64,000 bases of DNA from Verrucomicrobia bacterium UBA3841 (GCA_002392765.1 DGHT01000036.1:19559-83558); one strand, 5' to 3'. Shown: positions 24,451 through 34,520, numbered from the stretch's first letter. Program-made: numbers and translations. The notes: generated from the sequence alone by a model not told the origin.

Positions 24451-27400
24451 ACAAAGCAATCGCATCTCTCGTCTGCATCGGCGCCGTGTGCACTGCGCTG
24501 GCGGATTGGACGCTCGAGCGTAGCGCGGCTAAGGACGGGCTTTTGATGACGGACGGCATCAAGCCCGGGTCGTATTATGTGAGGCTTGAAGGATTTTCGG
24601 GTGACGACGCGACCACCCGCGCCAAGGTGTGGCACGAGGGCCGGCGTATCGAGTTCGTGCGCGGCGGGCCGTGGATGGACGACAACGGCAAAGAGCTGAT
24701 GACGCTCGAGTCGCGTCCGGTGGAAGTCAAACCGGGCGAGGCGTTCCGTGTCGACAAACAGACTCCGTGGACGCGGATCGTCCTCGCCGAAAAGCCGCTC
24801 GACTACGCGCCGCAGCGCGTATTCACGAACATGGCGCTCGACCCGGAAGTCGCTTTCGCCGCGGAGGCAGATTTCGGCGTGTCGAACGTGGCCGTGACGC
24901 TCAACAGCTATCTTGGTTCGGCGGTCAAAGGACGGCTCCGAGTGAAGGTGACGGACTACTACGGCAAGACGCTCGCAGAAACGGATCGCAGGGACGTCGA
25001 GCTGGGAAGGACGCTTAAACTCGATGTCCCCTACGAGGACAACGGCTCGGGGCAGTTTCGCGCGGCGGTCGGCTTCACGGACGGATCCGGACGCAAGGTC
25101 TATCGCGTCTTCGCGCGGCTTGCGGACGCAAAGTCGCCGCACCGCGAGCTTCTGAGGATGAACGAGGGATGGACGCGCGTCTCGGGCAAGAAGGCCGTGA
25201 TGCCCGCCGAGGTAAAGGACGGCGCGGAGAAGTTCAGCGGCACTTTCGCGGTTCCGGCCTCGTTCGCCGGAAAGCGCATATTCTTCAAGGCGCTCAGGAT
25301 TTCGTGCGTTGCGAAGCTTTACGTCAACGGCGCGGAGGCGGCGACGTTCGGCGAGGACGGCAATTTCGCGGGCGATATGGAGGCGGACGTGACGCAATTC
25401 GTCAAACCGGGCGAGACAAACGAATTCGTCATCGACGCGAAGCGCGCGGACGAAGAGAAGTATCCCAGCGGAATGCCGGGACGCCTCTCGGCGGTTTCCG
25501 AACTTGCGCTGGAGGCGCGCGGCGAAAACGCAATCGGCCGTGTTTCGGTCGTGACGTCGTTCCGCGAAAAGACGATTCGCGTCAAGGCGGAGCATCCGGC
25601 TGGCTTTACCGTGCGAAACTCCGTATGGCGCGGAGACGAGAAGCTTCTTTCCTTCGCGGACGAATCCAAGTGGGAGAATCCGCCGCTTTGGGGCCCCATC
25701 AACTTTCCTCTCCTCAAGCTCGTCACTGAACTTGTCGATGCCAAGGGGAATGTCGTGGACGAGAAGCTGACGCGTTTCGCGTTCCGCGAGTTCTGGCCGG
25801 ACGGCATGGCGCTCATGTGGAACGGCCACCGCGTGAAGGGTGAAGCGCGGGCGTTCATCAGCACGTGGGGGTGGTGGGACTTCGACAGGCGCTGCAAGCG
25901 CCAGTTCAACTGCGACATCCTATGGGAAGGCAAGCTGCGAGGCATCAAGTTTCTGCGGCACGTCTACAACTCGTCGGAGTTTCTTGATTTCTGCGACGAG
26001 GCGGGGATTCCCTGCGCCGTAGGTTTCGCGACGATCGCGAATCCATCTCCCGAAAAGAGCGCGAACAAGGAGTTCTGGGCGTGGAAGGAGTACAACGACC
26101 GCTGCCTCGCCGCGACCCTGCGCAACCATCCGTCTGTCATGACGTGGTATATCACGAACGAATACTACGCCGAGAGCGAAGACCGCAATCTGGGGCCAGT
26201 CCAGTCCGCGCTGAGGAACATCCGCGCGTTCGATCCGTTCCACTTCGCCGAAACGGGCTGCGACCTCGATCTGCGCGGCGAGAACAACATAATCTCGACG
26301 CACTATCCCGTCGAGCTGCTCTCCTTGCGCAAGGCCGGGTGCTACATGCCGTATTCGTTCTACTGGCGCGATATCGAAAAGCCTTTCGTGAAAGGGCAGG
26401 CGATTCCCTCCGGGCAGATCCTGAAGGTCTGCAACATCTACGCCGATTCGCCGGCCAAGTGGGGCGAGAAGCCGATTTTCATCAACGAGACGTGCTGGGA
26501 CTTCTTCTTCAATCCGCCGTTCGGATGGACGCGCCTTGCGGGCGACGAGGTTTTCAACGATCCAAGATACTGCGACAAGTGGCACATCGAGACGGAAGTC
26601 GAGGCGGTGCGCGGGCATCGCGATGCAGACGTGACGCTCTGGACGCCGTGGCGCTGGTACCACATCGACCCCGAGTGGCGCGTTTCGCCGGAGATTGACG
26701 TCGTGAATATCCAGCGCTATTCGCGCTTTTACGAGGGGACGGAGGTCAAGTACGACGTCAACGTGTTCTACGACAGGTGGCGTCCCGCGACTGTGACGTG
26801 GTTCTGGCGGCTTGAAGACTCGGAAGGCAAGACGGTTGTCTCGTCCAAGGATGAGCGGATAGACGTTGACACGTCCGCGTTTATCAGAAAGCAGATTTCC
26901 TTCAAGGCGCCAAAGCCTGGTGAATACACGCTTGTCTTCGGGTTGAAGGGAGTCTGCGAGAAGACGCTTGACATTGTGTCTAGTTCGCGGTTTATGTCTC
27001 ACGCAAAGCTCGCAAAGGGCGCAAAGTCGTCTGGCGAAGATGAACTTCGCGGGCTTGGCGAACTTGGCGTGAGAAAATATGCCAATGTATTCGGAGTGCG
27101 CGACGTCCTTTCCGAGCGGCTGCTTGACCGCGCGGCGGCAGGCGAGACCATCGTCATCCTCGCGCGGGACGACTACCCGGAGTGGCTGCCGGAGATACCG
27201 TCCGTATCCGACCAGTCCGCAGCGATCCTGCGCACGTACAGAACGCGCCATCCGATACTGAAAGGGTTCAAGAAAGACGACCTCAAGTATTTCTATCCGA
27301 AATCGATCGCATGCGACAGGGCGTTTGCGAAGCCTTCGGGCGGCAACGCGAAGACTGTTCTCGAATTCGGCGGCGCGTCGGGGCTAGTCTATTCCGCGCT

Positions 27401-29006
27401 TGTCGAAGTGCCTTACGGGAAAGGATGCTTCCTCTATTCGCGCCTCGTGCTTGAACCGGATATAAACCCAGTCGCCGCGAAACTTTTGGAGAACATGGCC
27501 GCCTACAAGAGCGCGAAAGAGCCTGGCAGGGCGTTGTTCCTGACGGCGCGTGGGGACACGCGCCCTCCCGTAGCGGAGGCGCTTGTGAAAAACTGCGGCG
27601 TGGAACTGGATTTCGGCGGCATTGCAGACATCGGCAAATACAGCGCCATATTCGTGGACGGCAAGGCGTCGCTTTCCAAGGACGACCTCAAGGCCCTTGC
27701 GGCGTCCGGAAAGAATGTCATCGTGTTCGGAGCCTGCGAGGCGGCCGGAATGAAGACGCGTTCAGTCGGCGCGAAGTCGTGGAGCGGACGCGCGGTGCGC
27801 ATATCGAGCGACCCGATCCTCGACGGACTCACCAATCAAGATATGATGTGGCGTAAGAAGTTCTCCGACGAGAAGACCGCTTTCGCGGAACTGGCAGCTG
27901 ATGAGTTCGTCGCCGAGAAGGGCGTGCTGACATATCCGGCATATATCGTCCGGCGCGGCAACATCGTGTTCACGACACTCGACCCGTCCGTCAACGCGAA
28001 GGACGCTTCGAAGCAGGCATCGCGTCTCTGGGCGACGATTCTCGGGAACGCCGGCGTTAGGGTGAAGGGCTTTTCGCGTCCGTTCATCCCGAAAAACCTC
28101 TTTTACGATCAAGTGGATCTGTCGCCGTATCTAGATCGTACTCTCGCGGACGAAAAGGGGAGTGACGGCAAGGGTTCGTGGAACGACCAGGGACCCGAGC
28201 AGAGTCTGCCTCAGATTTTTGCGGGCGAGCGCGGCTGGGTAGGTTCGGTTCCGTATGATGTGAAGATGGCGGGTCCCTGCGCGTTCACGCTGAAGAGCGA
28301 ATTCTGCAAGGCGGGCAAGGACAATGTAACGGTTGAAATCGGACGCAAGTTCGACACTCTCAACTGGCTCTCGACCGGCGCATGGGTCGGGAAGGGCAAG
28401 CGCGACTATACCGTGCGCGTCAATTATGCGGACGGAACCTCGCGGCAGATTGAAGTGTCCGGCGGCGTGAACTTGTTCGACTGGGTTTCTGAAATGCCTG
28501 ATTTCTCCGGCGAGACGGATACAGTCACCGCGCTGCGAACCTTGACTGCCAAGTCGGGGTTGTTCGCGAAGATGAACGTCTATTCGACAAGCTGGGTCAA
28601 TCCGGATCCGGAGAAGATCGTCAATACGGTAGAATTCCTGCGCGGCGAGAAGAACTGCGCCGTAGTTGGCGTCTTCGGCCTGACGCTGGGTGCGCGCGAG
28701 ACGGCGTATTCCGCCCTGTCTCAGGAAGAACGCGGCAGACTCCACGAGCGGTTCGTCGCCGAGGCTATGGCTGCGAAGGAGGCGGGCGATAGAGTCAAGG
28801 CGATTGCTCTTTACGAAAAGGCCATTCGCGCAAAGCCCGTCGATCTCGGCATCTACCGCTCGATCGCCGCGCTCTACGAGGAGGCGGGGGATGCGGAAGC
28901 GGCGCTTGCGACATGCCGGCGGTCGCTCGAAGCGGACTACAACCAGCCAGACCTTTGGGACGAGGAAAAGCGTCTTGAGGCGAAAGTGAAAGGAGCAGCG
29001 AAATGA
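24447..29006 (+). CDS. Giant GH2-family glycoside hydrolase with C-terminal TPR
   Basis: A 1519-residue secreted protein with a signal peptide (about 1-19). A jelly-roll sugar-binding domain (about 235-340, with KALRISCVAKLYVNGAEAA) and an immunoglobulin-like domain precede a GH-A barrel. The acid/base is in MTWYITNEYY (Glu572) and the probable nucleophile in PIFINETCWDF (Glu681), as in GH2 beta-galactosidase-like enzymes. Residues about 851-876 (SHAKLAKGAKSSGEDELRGL and on) are an in-frame palindromic repeat. A ThuA/GATase-like region (about 870-1210), a further beta domain and two TPR-like units (about 1435-1510) follow. AAAAGGAGA precedes the ATG, which overlaps the previous stop. The exact substrate is unknown. 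Confidence 0.75.
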   Translation: MNKAIASLVCIGAVCTALADWTLERSAAKDGLLMTDGIKPGSYYVRLEGFSGDDATTRAKVWHEGRRIEFVRGGPWMDDNGKELMTLESRPVEVKPGEAFRVDKQTPWTRIVLAEKPLDYAPQRVFTNMALDPEVAFAAEADFGVSNVAVTLNSYLGSAVKGRLRVKVTDYYGKTLAETDRRDVELGRTLKLDVPYEDNGSGQFRAAVGFTDGSGRKVYRVFARLADAKSPHRELLRMNEGWTRVSGKKAVMPAEVKDGAEKFSGTFAVPASFAGKRIFFKALRISCVAKLYVNGAEAATFGEDGNFAGDMEADVTQFVKPGETNEFVIDAKRADEEKYPSGMPGRLSAVSELALEARGENAIGRVSVVTSFREKTIRVKAEHPAGFTVRNSVWRGDEKLLSFADESKWENPPLWGPINFPLLKLVTELVDAKGNVVDEKLTRFAFREFWPDGMALMWNGHRVKGEARAFISTWGWWDFDRRCKRQFNCDILWEGKLRGIKFLRHVYNSSEFLDFCDEAGIPCAVGFATIANPSPEKSANKEFWAWKEYNDRCLAATLRNHPSVMTWYITNEYYAESEDRNLGPVQSALRNIRAFDPFHFAETGCDLDLRGENNIISTHYPVELLSLRKAGCYMPYSFYWRDIEKPFVKGQAIPSGQILKVCNIYADSPAKWGEKPIFINETCWDFFFNPPFGWTRLAGDEVFNDPRYCDKWHIETEVEAVRGHRDADVTLWTPWRWYHIDPEWRVSPEIDVVNIQRYSRFYEGTEVKYDVNVFYDRWRPATVTWFWRLEDSEGKTVVSSKDERIDVDTSAFIRKQISFKAPKPGEYTLVFGLKGVCEKTLDIVSSSRFMSHAKLAKGAKSSGEDELRGLGELGVRKYANVFGVRDVLSERLLDRAAAGETIVILARDDYPEWLPEIPSVSDQSAAILRTYRTRHPILKGFKKDDLKYFYPKSIACDRAFAKPSGGNAKTVLEFGGASGLVYSALVEVPYGKGCFLYSRLVLEPDINPVAAKLLENMAAYKSAKEPGRALFLTARGDTRPPVAEALVKNCGVELDFGGIADIGKYSAIFVDGKASLSKDDLKALAASGKNVIVFGACEAAGMKTRSVGAKSWSGRAVRISSDPILDGLTNQDMMWRKKFSDEKTAFAELAADEFVAEKGVLTYPAYIVRRGNIVFTTLDPSVNAKDASKQASRLWATILGNAGVRVKGFSRPFIPKNLFYDQVDLSPYLDRTLADEKGSDGKGSWNDQGPEQSLPQIFAGERGWVGSVPYDVKMAGPCAFTLKSEFCKAGKDNVTVEIGRKFDTLNWLSTGAWVGKGKRDYTVRVNYADGTSRQIEVSGGVNLFDWVSEMPDFSGETDTVTALRTLTAKSGLFAKMNVYSTSWVNPDPEKIVNTVEFLRGEKNCAVVGVFGLTLGARETAYSALSQEERGRLHERFVAEAMAAKEAGDRVKAIALYEKAIRAKPVDLGIYRSIAALYEEAGDAEAALATCRRSLEADYNQPDLWDEEKRLEAKVKGAAK
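26999..27072 (+). repeat. Palindromic CGCAAAGTN element in frame inside the GH2 gene
   Basis: The left arm begins TCACGCAAAGCTCGCAAAG and the right arm ends GGCGAACTTGGCGTGA. Same family as 12064-12136 and 13416-13483. It encodes about 25 residues between the barrel region and the following domain without breaking the frame. Confidence 0.88.
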
Positions 29007-31678
29007 GAAGGAAAATCACTGTGGCGGCTTGCGCGTTCGCGGCGGTGGTCGCGCTTGCGGCGGTCGCAAAGACGGTGGACTTCCCGATTCCGGACGCTGT
29101 CCGGAGCTGGGACATCCCGGAACGGGCCACGAACGGCGTTAAGGCCGTGTGGATCGAGAATGTGCCGTGGCACGGCAAGCCCACGCGTTTCTTCGCCTAC
29201 TATTCTCTGCCCGAAGGCGCGACGGCGGAGAAGAAGGTGCCGGGCATCGTGCTCGTGCACGGCGGATACGGAACGGCCTTCCACACATGGGTGAAGCTGT
29301 GGAACGACCGCGGATATGCCGCGATCGCGATGGACAATTGCGGCGGCATCCCCGGAGAGAAGAACCACACGGCTGAACACCCGCGGCACGAGTGGTCCGG
29401 GCCAAACGGCTGGGGACGCTATGAGGAGGAGACTCTGCCGCCGGAGGAGCAGTGGGTATATCACGCGATCGAATGCGTCATCCGCTCGCATACGTTCCTG
29501 AGGAATCTCCCCGAAGTCGATGCATCGAGGATCGGCGTGACCGGAATATCGTGGGGCGGTTTCCTCACGTCGATCGCCTGCGGTGCTGATCCGCGCTTTG
29601 CGTTCGCCGTGCCCGTCTACGGATGCGGAAACCTGCGGCGGCATTCAGTCTTCGCGCCGGAAATCGGCGAGCTGTGGGAGTCGCTCTGGAATCCAGTCGA
29701 ATACGCGAAGAACTGCCGCATGCCGACGCTTTGGTGCACCGGGACGAACGATTATTTCTTCCCGCTCGATTCGTTCGAGGAGACTGCGTTTGCCGCAGGG
29801 AATCCTCTTTTCTCCATCAAACTCCGCATGAAGCACGGGCATCCGCCGGAGGGCGATCCGCCGGAAATTGCGGCTTTTGCCGATTCAATCGTGAAGGGCG
29901 CGCCGAAGTTGACCGACCGCAAGATCGCGCGCCGCGAGTGGCTGTATACCGAATCCGCCAATCCAGTATGGAAGGACAGACCTTTCGAGGTTTCCGCAGA
30001 AGCACCGCAGAATTGGACGATACGCTTCGAGAACGCCATCACCGAAGACGGGCTGATCCTCTCATCCCCGCCGGAATTCCAGACGGCGACGCTTGACGCC
30101 AAGGGCGTTGTCGTCAACGGGGCGACCATCCGCGAGACCGAGCGGCGCGTTTTTGCCGACGGAATGGCGATGCGGTACGTTCTGCCGGAAGGCGAGAGGC
30201 GAGTGGAACGCGAAGAAACGGTCTGGACGCTTCCTGCCGACGCGAAGGTGTGGTATCAGGAATACGGCATGGACTATGAAAAGCCGTATTGCTCCTCGCT
30301 CGTGAGCGAGATTCCCGTCGGCACTGTGATGGATTTCCCCGTGACGGCGAAGCTCGCGGACGGGACATATCGCCTGATTACCGAGGCGAATGTGGTCGGC
30401 TACACCGATTCCGCCGCGAAGTATATTGGCGATGGACGCTTCGGTGTATTCTACGTGAACGACCCGGACGGGTTCGACCAGAAGGGCGCGGATACGACGC
30501 CCTGGCGCGTGATGCTTGTCGCCAAGGATTTGCAGACGCTTGCGACGAGCGACATTGTGCGGCGGCTTTGCCCCGCGCCGTCCGCAGCGGTTGCGGCGAA
30601 GGCGGCGAAGTTCGTCCGCCCCGGCCGCGCCGTCTGGCAGTGGCTGCCGGCGGGTGCGCCCAAGTATGGAGAACAGAAGGAGTGGTACGACAGGACGAAG
30701 GCGCTGGGCTTCGAGTATTACCTTATCGACGACGGCTGGCGCGATTGGCGCGATGGCGACATGGACCAGTGGGCGTGCCTCAAGAAGAGGATCGACTATG
30801 GGAAGTCCATCGGAGTTGAGACTTTCATGTGGGTCGACTCCAAGGAAATGCGCAATGCCGAAACTCGCCGCGGGTATCTTGCGAAGGTTAAGGCGTCGGG
30901 TGCGGTAGGCATAAAGATTGATTTCCATCCCGCGCCTTCCTGCGAGCAGATGGCATGGTATGAGGAGGCCCTTGCGGACACCCTCGAATTCGGCCTCATG
31001 ACTGATTACCACGGCTGCGTAAAGCCGTCCGGTCGCGAGAAGACGTGGCCGCACGAGGTCGCGCGCGAGGCGATCCGCGGACACGAATGGCACATTACGC
31101 GCTACAAGAGAGTGCTTCCGCCGGAACACGACTGCATCCTGCCTTTCAATCGTCTCGTTCAAGGACACGCCGACTACACGCCGGTAGTCTTCGAGGAGAA
31201 AGAGCTTGCCGGATATACGCGGGCGAGGGAGCTTGCCCAGGGAATAATCTTCTCCGCGCCGTTCCTCTGCCTCGGCGACTATCCGCAGAACTACCTCGAA
31301 AGTCCTGCGGCTGAAGTCGTAAAGGCGCTGAAGCCGATCTATGACGAGACGATTATCCTTCCCGGCTCGGAGATTGGCGAATGCGTTGCGGTCGCAAAGC
31401 GCAAGGACGAGAAGTGGTTCATTGCAATCGAAAACGGCGCAGAGGACCGCAGCCTTGAAATCCCGCTTTCGTTCCTTCAGTCCGGCAAGTGGCGGATGAA
31501 GAAGTTCGCCGACGCCGAAGACTCCAATATCGAATTCGACATTTCGGAATGCACCGTCTCGCCATCCGATACGCTGAAGCTCGCACTCCGCGCCAAAGGC
31601 GGGTTTGTGGCCGTCATTGAACCTGAACTCGACTGGGCTAAGCGCGAGAAGGCGAAGTTCATGCATCGCTACGGATAA
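29003..31678 (+). CDS. Fusion of alpha/beta-hydrolase (esterase) and GH97 domains
   Basis: An 891-residue secreted protein with a signal peptide (about 1-22). Residues about 45-300 are an alpha/beta-hydrolase of the acetyl-xylan-esterase/dienelactone-hydrolase type: VLVHGGYG (83-90), nucleophile elbow GISWGG (Ser183) and MKHGHPPEG for the His. From about 310 the sequence is GH97: the N-terminal beta-sandwich with WYQEYGMDYEKPY, then the barrel with YYLIDDGWRDWRDGD, KIDFHPA, DYHGCVKPSGREKTWPHEV and AIRGHEW, and a C-terminal GH97_C-like sandwich. GH97 enzymes are alpha-glucosidases or alpha-galactosidases. The fusion would deacylate and cleave the same glycan. ATGA overlap with the GH2 gene. 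Confidence 0.82.
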   Translation: MRRKITVAACAFAAVVALAAVAKTVDFPIPDAVRSWDIPERATNGVKAVWIENVPWHGKPTRFFAYYSLPEGATAEKKVPGIVLVHGGYGTAFHTWVKLWNDRGYAAIAMDNCGGIPGEKNHTAEHPRHEWSGPNGWGRYEEETLPPEEQWVYHAIECVIRSHTFLRNLPEVDASRIGVTGISWGGFLTSIACGADPRFAFAVPVYGCGNLRRHSVFAPEIGELWESLWNPVEYAKNCRMPTLWCTGTNDYFFPLDSFEETAFAAGNPLFSIKLRMKHGHPPEGDPPEIAAFADSIVKGAPKLTDRKIARREWLYTESANPVWKDRPFEVSAEAPQNWTIRFENAITEDGLILSSPPEFQTATLDAKGVVVNGATIRETERRVFADGMAMRYVLPEGERRVEREETVWTLPADAKVWYQEYGMDYEKPYCSSLVSEIPVGTVMDFPVTAKLADGTYRLITEANVVGYTDSAAKYIGDGRFGVFYVNDPDGFDQKGADTTPWRVMLVAKDLQTLATSDIVRRLCPAPSAAVAAKAAKFVRPGRAVWQWLPAGAPKYGEQKEWYDRTKALGFEYYLIDDGWRDWRDGDMDQWACLKKRIDYGKSIGVETFMWVDSKEMRNAETRRGYLAKVKASGAVGIKIDFHPAPSCEQMAWYEEALADTLEFGLMTDYHGCVKPSGREKTWPHEVAREAIRGHEWHITRYKRVLPPEHDCILPFNRLVQGHADYTPVVFEEKELAGYTRARELAQGIIFSAPFLCLGDYPQNYLESPAAEVVKALKPIYDETIILPGSEIGECVAVAKRKDEKWFIAIENGAEDRSLEIPLSFLQSGKWRMKKFADAEDSNIEFDISECTVSPSDTLKLALRAKGGFVAVIEPELDWAKREKAKFMHRYG

Positions 31679-31682
31679 TACG

Positions 31683-31751
31683 AATGCAGCTGCCGCCGCA
31701 AGAGACGAGTTCCTCGTGGACTACGTACGCGTCTACGATCTGGTGCGATAG
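31683..31751 (+). pseudogene. Remnant of a C-terminal end, GH16/LamG-like
   Basis: A frame ending at TAG (31749-31751) reads RDEFLVDYVRVYDLVR, the characteristic last strand of GH16-type or LamG enzymes. No start or upstream domain is present. It looks like the surviving tail of a deleted gene. Confidence 0.5.
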
Positions 31752-31762
31752 AAAGAAATATG

Positions 31763-31850
31763 GAAATGTGCAAATATCCAGTATCCATTATCCAATGATG
31801 GCGGGGCAAATTGGATATTGGCTGTTGGCTGTTGGATATTTTCACATTTC
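31763..31850. repeat. Hairpin of TATCCAN / TTGGNTN 7-mers
   Basis: The outer arms pair over 18 bp with one mismatch (GAAATGTGCAAATATCCA against the complement of 31833-31850). Inner arms are arrays of the 7-mer TATCCAN on the left and TTGGATA/TTGGCTG on the right. It lies between the GH97 fusion gene and the GH78-like gene. Confidence 0.85.
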
Positions 31851-31879
31851 TACATTAAACAAATGCGTTCACAATTGAC

Positions 31880-33718
31880 ATGAAGAAGAATTGCATGTTT
31901 ATCGCCTTGGCGCTGCCGGTCGCATGCGCGTTCGCTCTAATGCAGGAGAACGCGCCTGGCCTTTCTTCCGCATGGCTTTATCCACAGATGGACATGGAGC
32001 TTTTCCGCGTCCATCAAATGCGGGACGATGTCCGGCGCGCGGGTCTCTACGCCTATCATCCGGGCGTGTTGCCGCCGTTGCGCGACAGGGCGGAGTTTCG
32101 CCGCGTGTGCGCCGAAGACGACCCGCTGCCTGAGGCGTTCCGCAGAATTTCCGAAACGCACTACGATGCCGCCGAGGGACGCCGTTATGTGACGGTCGAC
32201 GGCGGATTGATGGGCGGCGGGGCGATCCGTTCTGCGGAGACGAACTGGGAGGCGCGGGTCTTTGACGGTAGCTGGCGTCCGGTCGCCGCGTATCCAGACG
32301 CGCCGGTGCCTCCGCACCGCGAGCGGCTGCCGGAGGACCGTTCCTTCTCCGGGCTTGTGGCGACGAACGGCTGGTACGATGCGCTCGCGGAGCAATTCGC
32401 GTACATCGAGTGTCGGGCCAATGCAGAGCCGAGGCTCTTCGTCGGCGAGTCCATCCCCGAGATGCTGGCGGAAAAGCCGGAGGATTTCGAGTATGACGCG
32501 ACGATGGACGAAGTGTCGGACGACTGCTGGCGGACGCGTCATGCGCTTGCATTCCGGTATCTGCGCTTTGCATCCGACGTGACGAACGTCAAAGTCGTGC
32601 CTGTCGGACGGCGGCGTCCCGTGAAGGGCCGGATCGTTACGGACAACGCCCGATGGCGGAAGATGGCCGAAGTCGGCGAACGGACGCTGGCGCTGTGCTC
32701 GAACGACTTCTTGGTGGACGGCATCAAGCGCGACCGCCTGCCGTGGGGAGGCGATTTGACCGTGTCTCTCATGGCGGATGCATACGTCTATGGCGACGCG
32801 GAAATTGCGCGGCGGACGCTCTCGGTCATGGACGCCTACGAAGGCGATGTCAATGGAATCGTAACGTATTCGATGTGGACGGTTGTCTCGCACGACCTCT
32901 ACCAGCTTTATTTCGGGGATGCGCAGTTTCTCCGGGACCGCTGGTGGCGGATCAAGGCGCGCATCGGCGACCTTATGTCCCGCACGGACGAGACCGGTTT
33001 TGTCGTGCGCGGTCTCGATTGGGTCTTTATCGACTGGGCGAAGCCGAAGTCCAATACGGCGCTGCAGGCGATATGGTATGGATCGTTGCAGGCGGCGGCG
33101 CGACTGGCGGACCGCGTAGGCGATCCGCAGGCGGACGACTACCGCGCATTGGCCGCAAAGGTCCGCGAGAGCCTGAACAATCTTGCGTGGGACGAGGCGC
33201 GCGGTCTCTACAGGGCCGACCCTACGGATGCGGCGGTTTTCGGCCGGCAGGCGAACATCTTTGCGGTGGTCTTCGGCGTGGCCGACGACCGTCAGTCGGC
33301 CCTGATCGGCGACGAGCTTGCCCAGGGTCGTCTGCCGCCTGTCGGGACGCCCTACGTCTTCGGCTGGGAATTGGTGGCGCTGGCGCGGACGGGACATGCA
33401 GACGCATTTTTCTTGGGACTCGAGCGGATATTCGGCGGCATGCTCGACAATGGCGCGACGACGTATTGGGAAAGCTACGACCCGAACGAGACTGGTGATG
33501 GGCGATACGCATTCTACGGACGGCCGTGGGCGAAGAGCCTTTGTCACGTCTGGAGCGCATGGCCGGCATTCATCTTCGTTTCGGAAGGTCTGGGCATCCG
33601 GCCTACCGCCGACGGCTGGCGAACATGGTCGCATCGACCCTTGCCAGGTTGCGGGAACTTGAAAGCTGAGATTCCAACGCCGGACGGGATTCTTCGTTTG
33701 GGCGGAGCGAGTAACTGA
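31880..33718 (+). CDS. GH78-like alpha-L-rhamnosidase-type enzyme
   Basis: A 612-residue protein with a signal peptide (about 1-20). A beta-sandwich region (about 100-245) precedes an (alpha/alpha)6 barrel with DGIKRDRLPWGGDL (280-293), which corresponds to the GH78 signature D-x-x-x-R-D/E-x-L-x-W-x-G-D, then MWTVVSHDLYQLYF, TTYWESYDPNETGD (the second catalytic Glu region) and SLCHVWSAWPAFIF. Catalytic acids are therefore present. Expected to remove terminal alpha-L-rhamnose, or a related deoxy sugar, from pectin-like glycans. It is separated from the main operon by 200 bp of repeat. Confidence 0.72.
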   Translation: MKKNCMFIALALPVACAFALMQENAPGLSSAWLYPQMDMELFRVHQMRDDVRRAGLYAYHPGVLPPLRDRAEFRRVCAEDDPLPEAFRRISETHYDAAEGRRYVTVDGGLMGGGAIRSAETNWEARVFDGSWRPVAAYPDAPVPPHRERLPEDRSFSGLVATNGWYDALAEQFAYIECRANAEPRLFVGESIPEMLAEKPEDFEYDATMDEVSDDCWRTRHALAFRYLRFASDVTNVKVVPVGRRRPVKGRIVTDNARWRKMAEVGERTLALCSNDFLVDGIKRDRLPWGGDLTVSLMADAYVYGDAEIARRTLSVMDAYEGDVNGIVTYSMWTVVSHDLYQLYFGDAQFLRDRWWRIKARIGDLMSRTDETGFVVRGLDWVFIDWAKPKSNTALQAIWYGSLQAAARLADRVGDPQADDYRALAAKVRESLNNLAWDEARGLYRADPTDAAVFGRQANIFAVVFGVADDRQSALIGDELAQGRLPPVGTPYVFGWELVALARTGHADAFFLGLERIFGGMLDNGATTYWESYDPNETGDGRYAFYGRPWAKSLCHVWSAWPAFIFVSEGLGIRPTADGWRTWSHRPLPGCGNLKAEIPTPDGILRLGGASN

Positions 33719-33737
33719 AGAAGGGGGTGCATCGTAA

Positions 33738-34520
33738 ATGAGAACTATATGTGAAGCAACTCTATCAGCAATGCTTTTGACGGTTTTCTGCGGCGGAACT
33801 TTTGGCTTGGAGCATTGTCATCCGGTCGGCGAACGGGGAACTGGGAACGGGGAATTGACGGTGTCGCCTGGCGGGATGTCTCCGAGGGAAGCACTTCTCG
33901 CAATCCGCGCGGCGAAGGCGAAAGGGAATACCGGCGCATGGACTGTCCGTGTGGAACGCGGAGCCTATTTCCTCGCAGAGCCGCTTGTTTTCACGCCAGC
34001 GGATTCCGGAACGCCCGAAGCGCCTGTACGCTGGGTCGGCGAAGACGGCAAGGCGGCGTTCGTCGGCGGGGAGCGGGTCAAAGGATGGCGAGACGAGGGC
34101 AATGGCTTGTGGTCGGCACCTGTTCCGAAGGATGCGGAAGGGAATCCAGTATGGTTCGAGCAGCTGTGGGTAAACGGACGCCGTGCGGAGCGTGCCCGCG
34201 CGCCGAACGCTGTTCCGGACGATCCAGCCGCTGGCTGTATGAAGCTCTGCGAAGCGACGGAGAGCGTTGTCACGAATGCGGTGGACGGGTCGGTGGCGTA
34301 CATCCAGCGCATCGCTTCCACCAATGCGGCGATGTCCAAGTTGGAGAACACCCTCCCCGCGCCGCTCAAAGCCGCATACGACGGTCTGGAAGTGGAATTT
34401 TCAGCCGCCGGGACGGCGGCTTTCCCAGTCAATAACGGGCGAGACGCCACCCCTGCTAGGGCATCGCGAACGCGACTCGCCTTCGGCTCGGGGGATATGT
34501 TCCCCCAGTGTGGTCCCTAA
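33738..34520 (+). pseudogene. Broken beta-helix gene joined to an MBL-gene tail and repeats
   Basis: The frame is open for 260 codons but is a patchwork. Residues 1-24 are a signal peptide; about 31-37 translate a GGGGAAC-type repeat; about 45-195 match the start of a beta-helix glycanase family (MSPREALLAIRAAKAKGN, VRVERGAYFLAEPLVF, GERVKGWRDEGNGLWSAPV). Then about 22 residues, MSKLENTLPAPLKAAYDGLE onward, equal the C-terminus of the MBL protein that ends at 11990. The rest translates repeat DNA. The helical coils that should follow are gone, so the protein is very unlikely to function. Confidence 0.75.

Noticed and set aside
31684..31878. Small 64-codon plus-strand frame
   Set aside because: It runs through a hairpin repeat in a frame different from the recognisable gene remnant; no ribosome site or conserved feature.
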